Below are positions 10,415 to 19,662 of a DNA stretch of 64,000 nt, piece by piece; the stretch's first letter is position 1, and each line of letters begins with the position of its first letter. This DNA is from Neoalteromonas arenosi (GTDB lineage Bacteria; Pseudomonadota; Gammaproteobacteria; Enterobacterales; Alteromonadaceae): contig NZ_JAUCBP010000013.1 in assembly GCF_030362855.1 (NCBI RefSeq), positions 124,001 through 188,000 of the forward strand. The letters are read 5' to 3'. The notes beneath the pieces are model-generated. The model worked only from the letters and a program-made list of their open reading frames with translations. It was not told the DNA's origin and searched no databases. The position numbers and the translations under genes are program-made.

Positions 10415-10499
10415 GCTTAGTAAGGTAAGCGATTGAGTGTCACTGGTCCTGGCTCAATCATAGCGGGCAAGCCTACTCCAGAGGGCTTGCCCTTTTTTT
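10415..10499 (+). ncRNA. Candidate Fur-regulated small RNA
   Basis: About 85 nt lie between the predicted start and a strong intrinsic terminator. Hairpin 1 is GATTGAG (10431-10437) with CTCAATC (10453-10459), holding a 15-nt loop rich in GG/CC. The terminator is a perfect 9-bp stem, GGGCAAGCC (10465-10473) with GGCTTGCCC (10484-10492), then seven T. No convincing reading frame lies inside. The Fur box plus small size recall RyhB/PrrF, but I recognise no sequence match to either. An alternative is a transcribed attenuated leader of the mscS-type gene, whose start lies about 190 bp further on. Confidence 0.55.
10465..10499 (+). terminator. Rho-independent terminator of the candidate sRNA
   Basis: Perfect 9-bp GC-rich stem with a 10-nt loop followed by seven T residues at 10493-10499. 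No plus-strand protein gene lies upstream of it, which is the main reason to suspect a small transcript. Confidence 0.85.
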
Positions 10500-10686
10500 G
10501 TTTGCAGTTCACGCTTGAATGGTTGGTGCAACTTATCCCAAACTTAGTGCACTCGTTTTTTATGAGTATACATGAAAAACATACCTGACTGATTACACTC
10601 ACTTTTTTGCTCTTATGTTAGCGCTTTTTAGCGGTGCAATAATTGCAGTCCTTGTTGGCAAGCAATCGTGCGAGAGGGTGACAGTG

Positions 10687-11787
10687 ATGACTAGCAAGCA
10701 AGCGGTATTAAATTGGTTTACTGAATTTGTGCCATTTTGGGCGATGGGTCCTTTCGTTTTCTTTAGCGTTTTTGTGTTGCTATGGCTGTTAAAACGCGGA
10801 CTGTATTTTTATCTTCGAGAATGGGCCGCAGCAACAAATTACTCATGGCCGGGTATTGCTATTCGCGCAGCGAAGCGGCCTTTAAGCTTAGTGATACTCG
10901 CCATTAGTTTATTGCTTACTACACAGTTTCTGTATTGGTATGAAGTTTTTGCGCAGCAGTGGGTAACACATTTAACCCTATTGGCGAAGCTATGCTGTAT
11001 TTTGGCCGTGTTAGTATATGCCGACCATTTTGGCCGCATGACTGTCACGCGGATAACTACCAAAGGCAGCGGTCTACGCAGCAGCGGTACATTACTACGC
11101 GGCTTACTACGCGGTGTCATCATTGTCCTTGGCGTGCTGCTGGTGTTTAGCGCCGTGGGTATATCCATCACGCCATTAATCGCGTCATTAGGTATTGGCT
11201 CATTAGCCGTCGCGCTAGCACTGCAGCCAACGCTAGAAAACTTTTTTTCTGGTATACAGATGCTCGCAGATAAGCCTATTCGGGTTGGTGATTTCATCGA
11301 GTTGGATTCCGGCGAACAGGGGTTCGTTGAAAAAATCGGTTGGCGCTCCACCTGGATAAAAATGTTACCCAATAATATTGTGATCATGCCCAATAGCGTG
11401 TTGGCGCAGTCTAAAATCATCAATTATTACTACCCTGAACGACAACTTTCCGTGCCGGTAGACGTTGGTGTTCACTATGACTCCGATTTAGACCACGTTG
11501 AGAAAGTAACACTCGAAGTCGCCCATGAAATTTTGCACAGTCATAAGTGGGCGATTCCCGATTATGAAACCTTTGTGATTTTCACCGGCTTTGACAATTC
11601 CAGTATCAACTTAACCGTAATGCTCAGAGCACAGGAGTATTTCAATCGTTTTTTCATTCGCTCGGCATTTATCAAAGCACTACACAAACGCTATGCCGAA
11701 GAGGGTATTGTCATTCCTTACCCTATTCGTGCAGTAAACTTGCATCAGGAGGGGAGTGATGACGTCCTGCGCACAAAAGCGGATTGA
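10687..11787 (+). CDS. MscS-family mechanosensitive ion channel
   Basis: The protein is about 366 residues when started at the ATG at 10687, which has GAGAGG nine bases upstream; the same frame is open from an ATG at 10615, adding 24 residues. Four membrane helices are visible from about residue 15 to 170. The MscS pore-lining helix and beta domain follow: 'ASLGIGSLAVALALQPTLENFFSGIQML', then 'DKPIRVGDFIELDSGEQGFVEKIGWRSTWIKMLPNN'. It would open under membrane tension to release solutes during osmotic downshock. It stands alone, downstream of the candidate sRNA terminator. Confidence 0.9.
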   Translation: MTSKQAVLNWFTEFVPFWAMGPFVFFSVFVLLWLLKRGLYFYLREWAAATNYSWPGIAIRAAKRPLSLVILAISLLLTTQFLYWYEVFAQQWVTHLTLLAKLCCILAVLVYADHFGRMTVTRITTKGSGLRSSGTLLRGLLRGVIIVLGVLLVFSAVGISITPLIASLGIGSLAVALALQPTLENFFSGIQMLADKPIRVGDFIELDSGEQGFVEKIGWRSTWIKMLPNNIVIMPNSVLAQSKIINYYYPERQLSVPVDVGVHYDSDLDHVEKVTLEVAHEILHSHKWAIPDYETFVIFTGFDNSSINLTVMLRAQEYFNRFFIRSAFIKALHKRYAEEGIVIPYPIRAVNLHQEGSDDVLRTKAD

Positions 11788-11926
11788 GTCTTAACTAGTT
11801 GTTTCTGATCCCCGATAGTGCTTGGCAGCAATAATTTTTAGCGGTATCTTCGCCAACCAAACTACGCTGCCTATAGTCTATGATTAGACACACTATTAGG
11901 CGTTTAATGACCTGAGATACTGAGAT

Positions 11927-13003
11927 TTGAGAACTTTTACCTGCCAGTGCGGAAACACGTTACATTTTCCCAATACCAAGTGTATGGCGTGTGGTTTGAC
12001 GTTAGGATTTATTCCCAATGAAAGTCGTTTAAGCGCATTTATCGAAAATGCTAATGGTGACTTGCAAGCGACATTTAATGGCAAATTATATAAGCGCTGT
12101 AAGAACTACAGTGAACATGATGTATGTAATTGGATGGTTGAATTAGATGACGAGCATGAGTATTGCGAGTCGTGTCGACTCAATGAGACCATCCCCAATC
12201 TCGATGAGCCGGGCAATATCAAGCTTTGGTACAAGCTCGAGCAGGCCAAGCGACGACTGCTTTATACTTGTCAGCGCTTGGAGCTACCTATTATTGGCAA
12301 AGGCGAAGACCCTGAAAGGGGGTTGGGTTTCGCTTTTTTAAAAGATCAAACTCAAGATGCCTACGGCAACGAGCTTACGGTAAAACAGTTTGTGACCACG
12401 GGGCATGCCAATGGTTTGATCACCATTAATGTGAATGAGGCCATTACCAGCGCGAGAATGGAGATGCGCGAAAAAATGGGCGAGCGTTATCGAACGTTAC
12501 TCGGGCATTTTCGGCATGAGTCAGGGCATTACTATTGGGATCGCCTCATCGATGATAGTCCGCATATTGATGAGTTCAGGACTCTATTTGGTGATGAGCG
12601 ACTCGATTATTTGGCAGCTTTAAAAAACCATTACGACAACGGTCCACCTGAAAATTGGCAGGAAACCTGGATTAGCGCTTACGCGAGCATGCACCCATGG
12701 GAAGATTGGGCTGAAACCTGGGCGCACTATCTGCATATGGTCGATACACTTGAAACCGCAAGTCAATTTGAGTTCAGTGTGTTTGGCAATCGAGTCGCAA
12801 ATCCGATTTCCAGTGAAGCACATCGCGACAACGATTACAGTGCCATCACTTTCACCCATTTATTTAATGACTGGTGCCAATTGTCAACGGCTTTAAACAG
12901 TTTAAATCGCAGTATGGGGCACGATGATGCGTACCCGTTTGTGATCTCAATAAGTGCACTAAACAAACTGCGCTTTGTGCACAATGTGATAATGGCAAAT
13001 TAG
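11927..13003 (+). CDS. Putative zinc metallopeptidase with N-terminal zinc ribbon (Peptidase_Mx type)
   Basis: The 358-residue protein opens with a zinc-ribbon pattern, 'CQCGNTLHFPNTKCMACG', with further Cys at 'CKNYSEHDVCNW' and 'CESC'. A gluzincin HExxH motif appears in 'FRHESGHYYWDRL' around residue 195, and downstream acidic/His residues ('PWEDWAETWAHYLHMVDTLETA') fit the third ligand. The family is annotated as putative zinc-binding metallopeptidase; no substrate is known. The only plausible start is a TTG at 11927, since the upstream ATG is closed at once by TGA, and the ribosome site is weak. It lies convergent to the Anbu gene. Confidence 0.8.
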   Translation: MRTFTCQCGNTLHFPNTKCMACGLTLGFIPNESRLSAFIENANGDLQATFNGKLYKRCKNYSEHDVCNWMVELDDEHEYCESCRLNETIPNLDEPGNIKLWYKLEQAKRRLLYTCQRLELPIIGKGEDPERGLGFAFLKDQTQDAYGNELTVKQFVTTGHANGLITINVNEAITSARMEMREKMGERYRTLLGHFRHESGHYYWDRLIDDSPHIDEFRTLFGDERLDYLAALKNHYDNGPPENWQETWISAYASMHPWEDWAETWAHYLHMVDTLETASQFEFSVFGNRVANPISSEAHRDNDYSAITFTHLFNDWCQLSTALNSLNRSMGHDDAYPFVISISALNKLRFVHNVIMAN

Positions 13004-13025
13004 CAACATCGTGTCAGCTCTGTGC

Positions 13026-13760
13026 TTATTGTTCCCACTCAAACCGCGGTAAGCGCTTAAATGCGCGTTTTAAGCCCTCATTCCACTGTTTTTGCACGGA
13101 TTTGTACAACATCGAGTTTTGACCTAGTACGCTGTGATAAGGCTCGCTTATTGCATTTTCTGTCAGTATGGCAAGTTCAATAGGTGGACCGACAGAAAGA
13201 TTACTTCTGATCGTCGAGTCGACAGAGACTATGGCACAACGAGCCGCATCCTCTAAGCTTGTCGACTGGGTGATGAGGCGATCGAGAATAGGTTTACCGT
13301 ATTTGTGTTCGCCTATTTGCAAATAAGGAGTTTCTGCCGATGCCGTAATGAAGTTTCCCTGTGGGTAAATCAAGAAAATCTCACTTGCTTGGCCTTTGAT
13401 TTGACCGCCGAGAATAAAACTTGATTCATTACTTGATTTAGAGCGTGTCATTGCTTCGCTGTGACGGGTTTGCTCTTGTTGACTGAGTGCGCCTATGTAG
13501 CGCGCCACTTCATGTAAGTCTGTGCCTTTACTAATGTCAAACTGAGCTTCTGGATCGGCAAGGTCTTTTTTTATTCCGTTTACTACAGCCTGTGATGTCG
13601 CCAAACTTCCTGACGTGAGTAAAACCAGCACTCGATTATCTGCAAATACAAAACGACTCATTTTGCTGTAAGTAGCGACATTGTCGACGCCCGCATTGGT
13701 TCGAGAATCTGATGCGAAAACAATACCTTTGTTCACTTTTACGGCTAAACAGTAAGTCAA
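13026..13760 (-). CDS. Anbu proteasome-like peptidase (family T1)
   Basis: The 244-residue protein starts 'MTYCLAVKVNKGIVFASDSRTNAGVDNVATYSKM'-like (positions 1-33). After Met removal, Thr1 would be the nucleophile, with Asp17 and Lys32 as the other T1-family active residues. It lacks a propeptide, as Anbu proteins do. Anbu ('ancestral beta subunit') forms open helical assemblies and is nearly always found with circularly permuted ATP-grasp, alpha-E and transglutaminase-like genes. Two of those partners start 82 bp away on the opposite strand; the transglutaminase gene is not beside it. The partner genes suggest a peptide-making or peptide-removing system, but its cellular role is unknown. 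Confidence 0.88.
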   Translation of the reverse strand: MTYCLAVKVNKGIVFASDSRTNAGVDNVATYSKMSRFVFADNRVLVLLTSGSLATSQAVVNGIKKDLADPEAQFDISKGTDLHEVARYIGALSQQEQTRHSEAMTRSKSSNESSFILGGQIKGQASEIFLIYPQGNFITASAETPYLQIGEHKYGKPILDRLITQSTSLEDAARCAIVSVDSTIRSNLSVGPPIELAILTENAISEPYHSVLGQNSMLYKSVQKQWNEGLKRAFKRLPRFEWEQ

Positions 13761-13842
13761 AACGTTGCTCCGGTTGGTTTGCTCGACTAAGGTATAACAA
13801 TAGTTGTTTTAAAGGCAAACTGCAGTTTAGACGGAGTGTTAA

Positions 13843-15297
13843 ATGGCAATTGAGTGGGACAAGTATCACGTTGGTCAGTTTTACGATGAGTTAATCGAAG
13901 CGCAAGGGAAACCGCGAGATTACGCCTTCCACTTAAGTGAATATTTGGCGGGGCTGAGTGACGCAGAGCTCACCGAGTATAAAGCAGCAGCTGATTCTGC
14001 GATCAAAGTCATGGGTATTACCTTTCGCGTATACAACGATGAGGAAGGCAGCATCGATCGCGCTTGGCCTTTTGATATCGTTCCGCGCTTAATTCCTTTA
14101 AACGAATGGCGTGAAATCGAGCGCGGCCTAAAGCAGCGCGTAAAAGCACTGAATATGTTTATTGATGATCTTTACAACGAGCAAAAGGTCATCAAAGCCG
14201 GTGTTTTTCCGGCGAATTTGTTAGAGAAATCTAAAAATTACTTACCGCAATGCAGGGGGGTTAGTCCGCCCTTGGGTATTTGGGCGCATATCTGTGGCTC
14301 TGATTTGGTTAGGGATCAAAACGGTACCATGTATGTGCTGGAGGACAACTTGCGGGTACCTTCAGGCGTTTCTTATATGCTCGAAAATCGTCAAGTTATG
14401 AAACGTGTGTTTCCGGAAATGTTTGAGCACTACGACATTTTACCGGTCGATGATTATCCATCTGATCTCTACGATATGTTGGCAGCACTCTCACCTCGGA
14501 ATATTGAAGAGCCTGAAATCGTTGTATTAACACCTGGCATCTATAACTCGGCGTATTTTGAACACGCCTACTTGGCTCAGCAGATGGGCGCAGAGTTGGT
14601 GGTTGGCGACGATTTAGTGGTTGAAGATGACGATTGCGTTTATATGCGTACTATCCACGGATTGAGTAGAGTGGACGTGATCTACCGTCGTATTGATGAT
14701 GCATTTTTAGACCCGGAGGTCTTTAACCCAGAGTCAGCGCTCGGTATACCGGGGGTCATGCGTGCGTGGAAGGCCGGTAATGTCGCACTGGCAAATGCGC
14801 CTGGATGCGGCGTGGCCGACGATAAAGTTGTTTACAGCTACGTGCCTAAACTGATTGAGTTTTATCTGGGTGAAGAGGCCATTTTGCCCAACGTGCCAAC
14901 CTACCGATGCAACAATCCTGAGGAGCGCGAGTACGTTCTGGCTAATATAGAAAAAATGGTGGTGAAACCAGCAAATGAATCCGGTGGCTATGGCATGTTA
15001 ATTGGGCCACATACGGATAAGTCAGAACACGACAAATTTCGCAAATTAATTGAGGCAGACCCTCGAAATTATGTTGCACAACCCATGCTTTTACTCTCTA
15101 CAGCGCCGACTATGGTTAAAACCACGGCTGAAGGGCGCCATCTGGATTTACGTCCGTTCATATTAAGCGGCAAGGAAACCAAAGTGACCATGGGCGGATT
15201 GACTCGGGTTGCCATGGTTAAGGGTTCTACCGTGGTGAATTCATCACAAGGTGGTGGCAGTAAAGATACATGGATAATCGATACGGAGAATCAATAA
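13843..15297 (+). CDS. Circularly permuted ATP-grasp protein (Anbu cluster)
   Basis: The 484-residue protein matches the DUF404/DUF407 (CP_ATPgrasp) family. It has 'CRGVSPPLGIWAHICGSDLVRDQNGTMYVLEDNLRVPSGVSYMLENR' around residues 140-190 (written here as family landmarks) and 'PANESGGYGMLIGP' as the nucleotide-binding loop near 380. ATP-grasp enzymes join a carboxylate to an amine through an acyl phosphate, so a peptide ligase role is likely; the substrate is unknown. It overlaps nothing and ends one base before the alpha-E gene, a tight operon divergent from anbu. Confidence 0.88.
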   Translation: MAIEWDKYHVGQFYDELIEAQGKPRDYAFHLSEYLAGLSDAELTEYKAAADSAIKVMGITFRVYNDEEGSIDRAWPFDIVPRLIPLNEWREIERGLKQRVKALNMFIDDLYNEQKVIKAGVFPANLLEKSKNYLPQCRGVSPPLGIWAHICGSDLVRDQNGTMYVLEDNLRVPSGVSYMLENRQVMKRVFPEMFEHYDILPVDDYPSDLYDMLAALSPRNIEEPEIVVLTPGIYNSAYFEHAYLAQQMGAELVVGDDLVVEDDDCVYMRTIHGLSRVDVIYRRIDDAFLDPEVFNPESALGIPGVMRAWKAGNVALANAPGCGVADDKVVYSYVPKLIEFYLGEEAILPNVPTYRCNNPEEREYVLANIEKMVVKPANESGGYGMLIGPHTDKSEHDKFRKLIEADPRNYVAQPMLLLSTAPTMVKTTAEGRHLDLRPFILSGKETKVTMGGLTRVAMVKGSTVVNSSQGGGSKDTWIIDTENQ

Positions 15298-15298
15298 G

Positions 15299-16219
15299 AT
15301 GCTTTCAAGAGTTGCAAACAATCTTTGTTGGTTAGGCCGTTATTTGGAGCGCACGGAAAATACGGCGCGTTTAATCAACGTCAATGCCAATTTATTGCTC
15401 GATTTACCGCGAGGTATCACACTGGGCTGGGAGCCGATTGTTGATATCGTATCTGGAAAAGCACAATTTGATCAAAAGTACGCATCCGCGGAAGAAAAAA
15501 GCGTTATTACTTTTATGGTAAGTGACAGCGATTATCCGGGGTCATTACTTTCTTCATTGGGATACGCACGTGAAAACGCACGGACAATTAGAGAAATCAT
15601 TCCGCGAGAGGTGTGGGAGCAGATCAACGAGTTGTACTTGTTCACCAAAGAGCAAGGAAGTAAAGCCATACCGCGGCGCACTCGTTATGAATTTCTGACG
15701 GAGATTATTGAATCTATCCAAAAAATCACGGGTATTTTAGCGGGAACTATGACTCACGATGAGGGCTATCACTTTCTGCGTATTGGCCGGAATATAGAGC
15801 GCGCTGATATGACTACAAGGATCATCGATGTGCGGTCGGCGTCCCTGCTTGAGAAAACCGAAAACGAACAAATAGCGTTTGAAAATTTACAATGGATGAG
15901 TGTGCTCAAGTCACTTTCTGGATATCAGATGTATCGGCGAGAAATGCGTCTGCGGATTAGTCGACCAGACGTACTCAAGTTTTTATTGTTAGAAGAACGT
16001 TTTCCGCGCTCTTTGTATCATACGCTTTGTGCCATGAAGGCGAGTTTATGTCATTTACCCAAACCCGATGCGATTATCAGTGACATTACACAGGTTGAAA
16101 AAGAGTTACTAAGCGCCAATCCACAATCGCTAAAGCAAGAGAAATTGCACACTTTTATTGATGAGATGCAGTTTGGTCTAATCCGAGTGTTTAACACGTT
16201 GAGTGAGGTTTATTTTTGA
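15299..16219 (+). CDS. Alpha-E domain protein (DUF403), Anbu cluster
   Basis: The 306-residue, all-helical protein begins 'MLSRVANNLCWLGRYLERTENTARLI', the signature opening of the alpha-E (DUF403) family. It also carries 'HDEGYHFLRIGRNIERADMTTRIIDVR', another conserved block. These proteins always travel with CP-ATP-grasp genes and are thought to work with them; no reaction is proven. It starts one base after the ATP-grasp stop. Confidence 0.88.
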   Translation: MLSRVANNLCWLGRYLERTENTARLINVNANLLLDLPRGITLGWEPIVDIVSGKAQFDQKYASAEEKSVITFMVSDSDYPGSLLSSLGYARENARTIREIIPREVWEQINELYLFTKEQGSKAIPRRTRYEFLTEIIESIQKITGILAGTMTHDEGYHFLRIGRNIERADMTTRIIDVRSASLLEKTENEQIAFENLQWMSVLKSLSGYQMYRREMRLRISRPDVLKFLLLEERFPRSLYHTLCAMKASLCHLPKPDAIISDITQVEKELLSANPQSLKQEKLHTFIDEMQFGLIRVFNTLSEVYF

Positions 16220-16234
16220 GTCAAGCGAGGTAAG

Positions 16235-17212
16235 ATGCTAGCAACTTTGAGATTGAAAGATTTTGATATGGCTTCTTACCTTCGTTTATCGGCATGCACT
16301 GTTGGCGTTTTGGGCTCTTTGTGTATGACCTCTTTTGCCAGTGCGGGAGCCGTCCCCCCAAATGACTTTCTGAACCCTTCAGAAAATGTGGCTGAGTATA
16401 TTAATTGTTTAGCCCACAACAAAGCCACGTTGGTTAGTGTGCATCGCGCAGGACCCAAACCTGGTTTCCCTGAAAACGCGCTAGAATCGATGCAAGAGGC
16501 ACTTAAACAAGGGCCTATGTTGCTTGAAGTTGATATTCGCGAGACAGCCGATGGACATCTTGTATTAATGCATGATGTTACCCTAGACCGCACCACAACC
16601 GGATCGGGTGACCTAGGTGAGTACACCTTGGCTGAACTTGCTGACATCCGCCTTGTGGACAATGACGGCAATACCACAGAGTTTGCTATCCCGACACTAC
16701 AACAAGTCTTGGCTTGGGCAGATGAGCGGGCTATTGTGCAATTGGATTTAAAGCGTGGTATTGATTACGCTCAAGTTGTAAAGGCGGTTGTTGAGGCTGA
16801 TGCGGTTGATTCCACATTGATTATTGCCTATCGATTAGAGAACGTTTTAACCTCTATTGCGCTTGAGCCGAAATTAAGCTTTTCGTATTCAATAAACGAT
16901 AGAGACGATCTAGCAGAGCTTGAGCAGGCAGGTGTTTCTGCATCACAAATCGTCGCTTGGACCGGAGTTGTTGATGGCGCTGACAAGCCAGTTTGGCCGG
17001 AGTTGGAAAGCTTAAATCTGCCATTCGCGGCAGGTGCATTTTGGCATTTAGAAAATGAAATGCTACAAACGGGTGATGTGCAGGCATACATCGATCTTGC
17101 CGAAGCTGGGGTCGATATAATTGGCTCAGACAACTATTGGATGGCTTATTCTACGCTAGCAACGCGACAGAATATTTCAGAGGCGATTAAGACTTGTGAG
17201 GGACGGTATTAA
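16235..17212 (+). CDS. Glycerophosphodiester phosphodiesterase family protein, secreted
   Basis: The 325-residue protein has a signal peptide (hydrophobic stretch ending 'TSFASAGA' near residue 38) and a GDPD TIM barrel: 'VSVHRAGPKPGFPENALESM' (His-Arg and Glu-Asn), 'EVDIRETADGHLVLMHDVTLDRTTTGSGDL' (metal-binding Glu/Asp and catalytic His), and 'AIVQLDLKRG' later. It would cleave glycerophosphodiesters to glycerol-3-phosphate and an alcohol in the periplasm. The ATG at 16235 has GCGAGG four bases upstream; an internal Met at residue 12 would give a more ordinary signal peptide. It lies 15 bp after the alpha-E gene and may be read through from it. Confidence 0.85.
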   Translation: MLATLRLKDFDMASYLRLSACTVGVLGSLCMTSFASAGAVPPNDFLNPSENVAEYINCLAHNKATLVSVHRAGPKPGFPENALESMQEALKQGPMLLEVDIRETADGHLVLMHDVTLDRTTTGSGDLGEYTLAELADIRLVDNDGNTTEFAIPTLQQVLAWADERAIVQLDLKRGIDYAQVVKAVVEADAVDSTLIIAYRLENVLTSIALEPKLSFSYSINDRDDLAELEQAGVSASQIVAWTGVVDGADKPVWPELESLNLPFAAGAFWHLENEMLQTGDVQAYIDLAEAGVDIIGSDNYWMAYSTLATRQNISEAIKTCEGRY

Positions 17213-17630
17213 ATCCTCGCTCAGCAAGCCAATTAAGTGCTCCTTGCTCGGTTTCAAAAATTTTTACCTGAATACCCGTTTGCTCATAAACCCTTTCAAA
17301 CTGGTTTTTTACAATGGTCTCGACGACGGTTTCGCCGGTGACCAGTGCGCTTAGCGCCATACCGTGTAATGCGCGCCATTGAATCGATCGTCGCAATGCA
17401 CTTTCAGCCTCTTTAGTTAATAGCGCCTGACCGTGAAGTAAGCCTAGAAAAGCCCAATTTTTTCCCGAGAACTTGTTAATAACATCCATCATGTCGCGGC
17501 CGTAGCGCTCTATCGCCTTTTTATCAGCAATTCCTTCGGCTGAAACCGCTACTACGTCGCCTAATACGGCAATTTGGTACTGGCCAAATTTACTGCGTAA
17601 TTCAGCGTTAGGGTTGTCGAAAATCTTCAT
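17187..17630 (-). CDS. Conserved hypothetical protein, possibly STAS-like
   Basis: The 147-residue soluble protein has alternating strands and helices ('QYQIAVLGDVVAVSAEGIADKKAIERYGRDMMDVINKF', then 'NWAFLGLLHGQALLT'), reminiscent of SpoIIAA/STAS-like domains. It ends with 'VKIFETEQGALNWLAERGF', like the final helix of that fold. I do not recognise a named family with certainty. Its 3' end overlaps the convergent GDPD gene by 26 bp. No ribosome site is obvious before the ATG at 17630. Confidence 0.6.
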   Translation of the reverse strand: MKIFDNPNAELRSKFGQYQIAVLGDVVAVSAEGIADKKAIERYGRDMMDVINKFSGKNWAFLGLLHGQALLTKEAESALRRSIQWRALHGMALSALVTGETVVETIVKNQFERVYEQTGIQVKIFETEQGALNWLAERGFNTVPHKS

Positions 17631-17688
17631 GGGTCGAATGTCATTTAATTAAATGCCCAGTATAAAATCTATAGTGGCCATTATTGGT

Positions 17689-19662
17689 TTAGTGATTACT
17701 GATTTTAACTTCAACAGCGCCACTTTGAATCGATTCTTGCAGCGGAATTGAACAGAGCCTGTCTAACTCATCTGTGTTGTTGATAGCACGATTATCGACG
17801 AACACCCAGCAATTTTTCCCTAGTGATTTGCCGTAATATAGTGCTGAATCCGCAAGACTTACTAACCGATCCCATTGTTCACGACCTCTGGAATCAACAA
17901 ATGGATAGGTAACCACACCAATAGTACAAGTAACCGGTAACACGGTTCCATCTTCAATATCAAAAGGCTTATGGTTGATAACAGCGAGCAACCGATCTGC
18001 TATTTCCATCACTTTGGCTGAACTTTCACAGCGTGTTATAAACATGAACTCTTCACCACCCCAGCGCACTAAAGTATCAGCGCCTCTGGTCTGTTGCTGT
18101 AATCTTGTACTGAATTCTCGTAGCACGCTATCACCTATTTTGTGACCCTTTGTGTCGTTGATACGTTTGAAATTATCAATGTCAAAAACGTAAATCCCCA
18201 TGACATCGCTATTACTTGTTCGGTCTAATAATGACAATTCCCGGTTGATATATTCTTCAAGAAAACGTCGGTTACCCAAATTAGTAAGCGGATCAAGAAT
18301 GCTTAACTGGCGAAACTGATAGGCTAGTTTTTGCTTGTGCCGCCACTGCGTGTATATAAAAACGGCAATGAAGAATAAAACAAGCGCTACGGCGATAAAT
18401 AATTTTCGCTGCGTAGCATGCGTTAACTCTCGTTCGTGTTGCAGCATTTCTTGTTGTTGCAGGACTAGAGACTTTAAATCTGACTCTTTCTGTAGCCTTC
18501 TCAATTCGGCACTAGAGGCTGCTGCTGCGCCTCTATTGCGCAACTGGGGTTCGAGTTTTTCGACAAATAATGTTTTTAATTTTTCCAGTCCAATGCGTGA
18601 AAACTGTGAGTTTTCTACGCTAGATAGGCGTTTGTATATATCGACTAGTACTTCAGTGCTGGTATCGGGAGACAAGTGAACACAACTACTAAGGTCAGTG
18701 CTCTTTTCCCAGAAGTTAGCAGCAAGCGCTCTATAACACGTAAGATAAGCCTCAACCGTTTCGTCACTATCAGGTAGAGAAGAAGCCTGAGCAATAAAGT
18801 CTTTGGCGTTGTCTAATTGATTTAAGTGGGCGGCCGCTAACGCTGAGAAGGTCAGCGAAGAAGGCGTGTAGTATGAGTCACTGGCGTTAACCTTGGTGAA
18901 TGTTTGCAATGCTTTTTCGTAGTCATTGAGGTGAATAAAATACGCCACACCGGTATTGAAGTGGGTCAACATGATGGTGTCGAGTAATATATCGCGCTCG
19001 TATTGACTTTGCGCATGCTTTAGCTGTTCTTCACTTTTCTGGCGTATTTCAGTGAGTAAGGCAATGCCTTTTTGAATATAGCTATTATCGCCGTAAATTA
19101 TATAGTTGGTGGCTGTGTCTAACATGATAGTCGTTAATAGCTCTTCAACATCTGAGGGCACCAGTTGTAAAGCCATTTCATAGCTGTGGTAAGCACCGGC
19201 GATATCACCATTTTGCGATTGCTTCCATGCGAGATTGTTGAGCATTTCAGCGGCCTCGATGTAGCGCTCATCAATTCTAGCTTGGTGGATCAATTCTAAG
19301 ACTTGTGTTTGATATTCGGCAAAGCTGGGTTCACTCACCTCTAAGCACGACTCAAGATAGTAATAGTCTTTCCTTACCGGAGGATGCGAGCGACACAGTG
19401 CATTCGCTTCTTGCCAGTGACCGAGAAAATAATGCTCAAAGAACAGTCCTCGGCTTACTTGATAAGTTCTGACCGGATCAGACTCTGTTTCCAGTTGTAA
19501 ATTGAACCATTGCAGCCTTTGTTGTTCTGACCGCTCGTAAATTTCTGCGGGCAGTGGCGGCGCATTAATGAAGTCCTCGAATGTCACAGAAGCCGCACAA
19601 GGCCAACAGGTAACGCTTATGATGATAAGCAATAGACGCCTGTATTTACCTAGGGTGATCAC
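17689..19662 (-). CDS. Diguanylate cyclase with periplasmic TPR-like sensor region
   Basis: The 657-residue protein starts at a GTG and has a signal peptide (residues 1-25), then about 360 residues of helical TPR-like repeats (for example 'AEMLNNLAWKQSQNGDIAGAYHSYEMALQLVPS'). A coiled coil at about 375-410 ('LRRLQKESDLKSLVLQQQEMLQHERE') and one membrane helix ('LFIAVALVLFFIAVFIYTQW') follow. The GGDEF domain has GGEEF at residues 535-539, a form compatible with activity. It would make cyclic di-GMP in the cytoplasm in response to an unknown periplasmic signal. It is transcribed away from the decarboxylase gene. Confidence 0.9.
   Translation of the reverse strand: MITLGKYRRLLLIIISVTCWPCAASVTFEDFINAPPLPAEIYERSEQQRLQWFNLQLETESDPVRTYQVSRGLFFEHYFLGHWQEANALCRSHPPVRKDYYYLESCLEVSEPSFAEYQTQVLELIHQARIDERYIEAAEMLNNLAWKQSQNGDIAGAYHSYEMALQLVPSDVEELLTTIMLDTATNYIIYGDNSYIQKGIALLTEIRQKSEEQLKHAQSQYERDILLDTIMLTHFNTGVAYFIHLNDYEKALQTFTKVNASDSYYTPSSLTFSALAAAHLNQLDNAKDFIAQASSLPDSDETVEAYLTCYRALAANFWEKSTDLSSCVHLSPDTSTEVLVDIYKRLSSVENSQFSRIGLEKLKTLFVEKLEPQLRNRGAAAASSAELRRLQKESDLKSLVLQQQEMLQHERELTHATQRKLFIAVALVLFFIAVFIYTQWRHKQKLAYQFRQLSILDPLTNLGNRRFLEEYINRELSLLDRTSNSDVMGIYVFDIDNFKRINDTKGHKIGDSVLREFSTRLQQQTRGADTLVRWGGEEFMFITRCESSAKVMEIADRLLAVINHKPFDIEDGTVLPVTCTIGVVTYPFVDSRGREQWDRLVSLADSALYYGKSLGKNCWVFVDNRAINNTDELDRLCSIPLQESIQSGAVEVKISNH

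Noticed and set aside
10501-10614. Sequence after the sRNA terminator considered as a second small gene
   Set aside because: No start with ribosome site and no coding pattern; it is treated as the channel gene leader.
10839-11423. Open frame of 194 codons on the minus strand
   Set aside because: It lies wholly opposite the well-supported MscS-family gene and has no family features.
16276-16677. Antisense frame over the GDPD gene
   Set aside because: A shadow of the true gene with no family signature.
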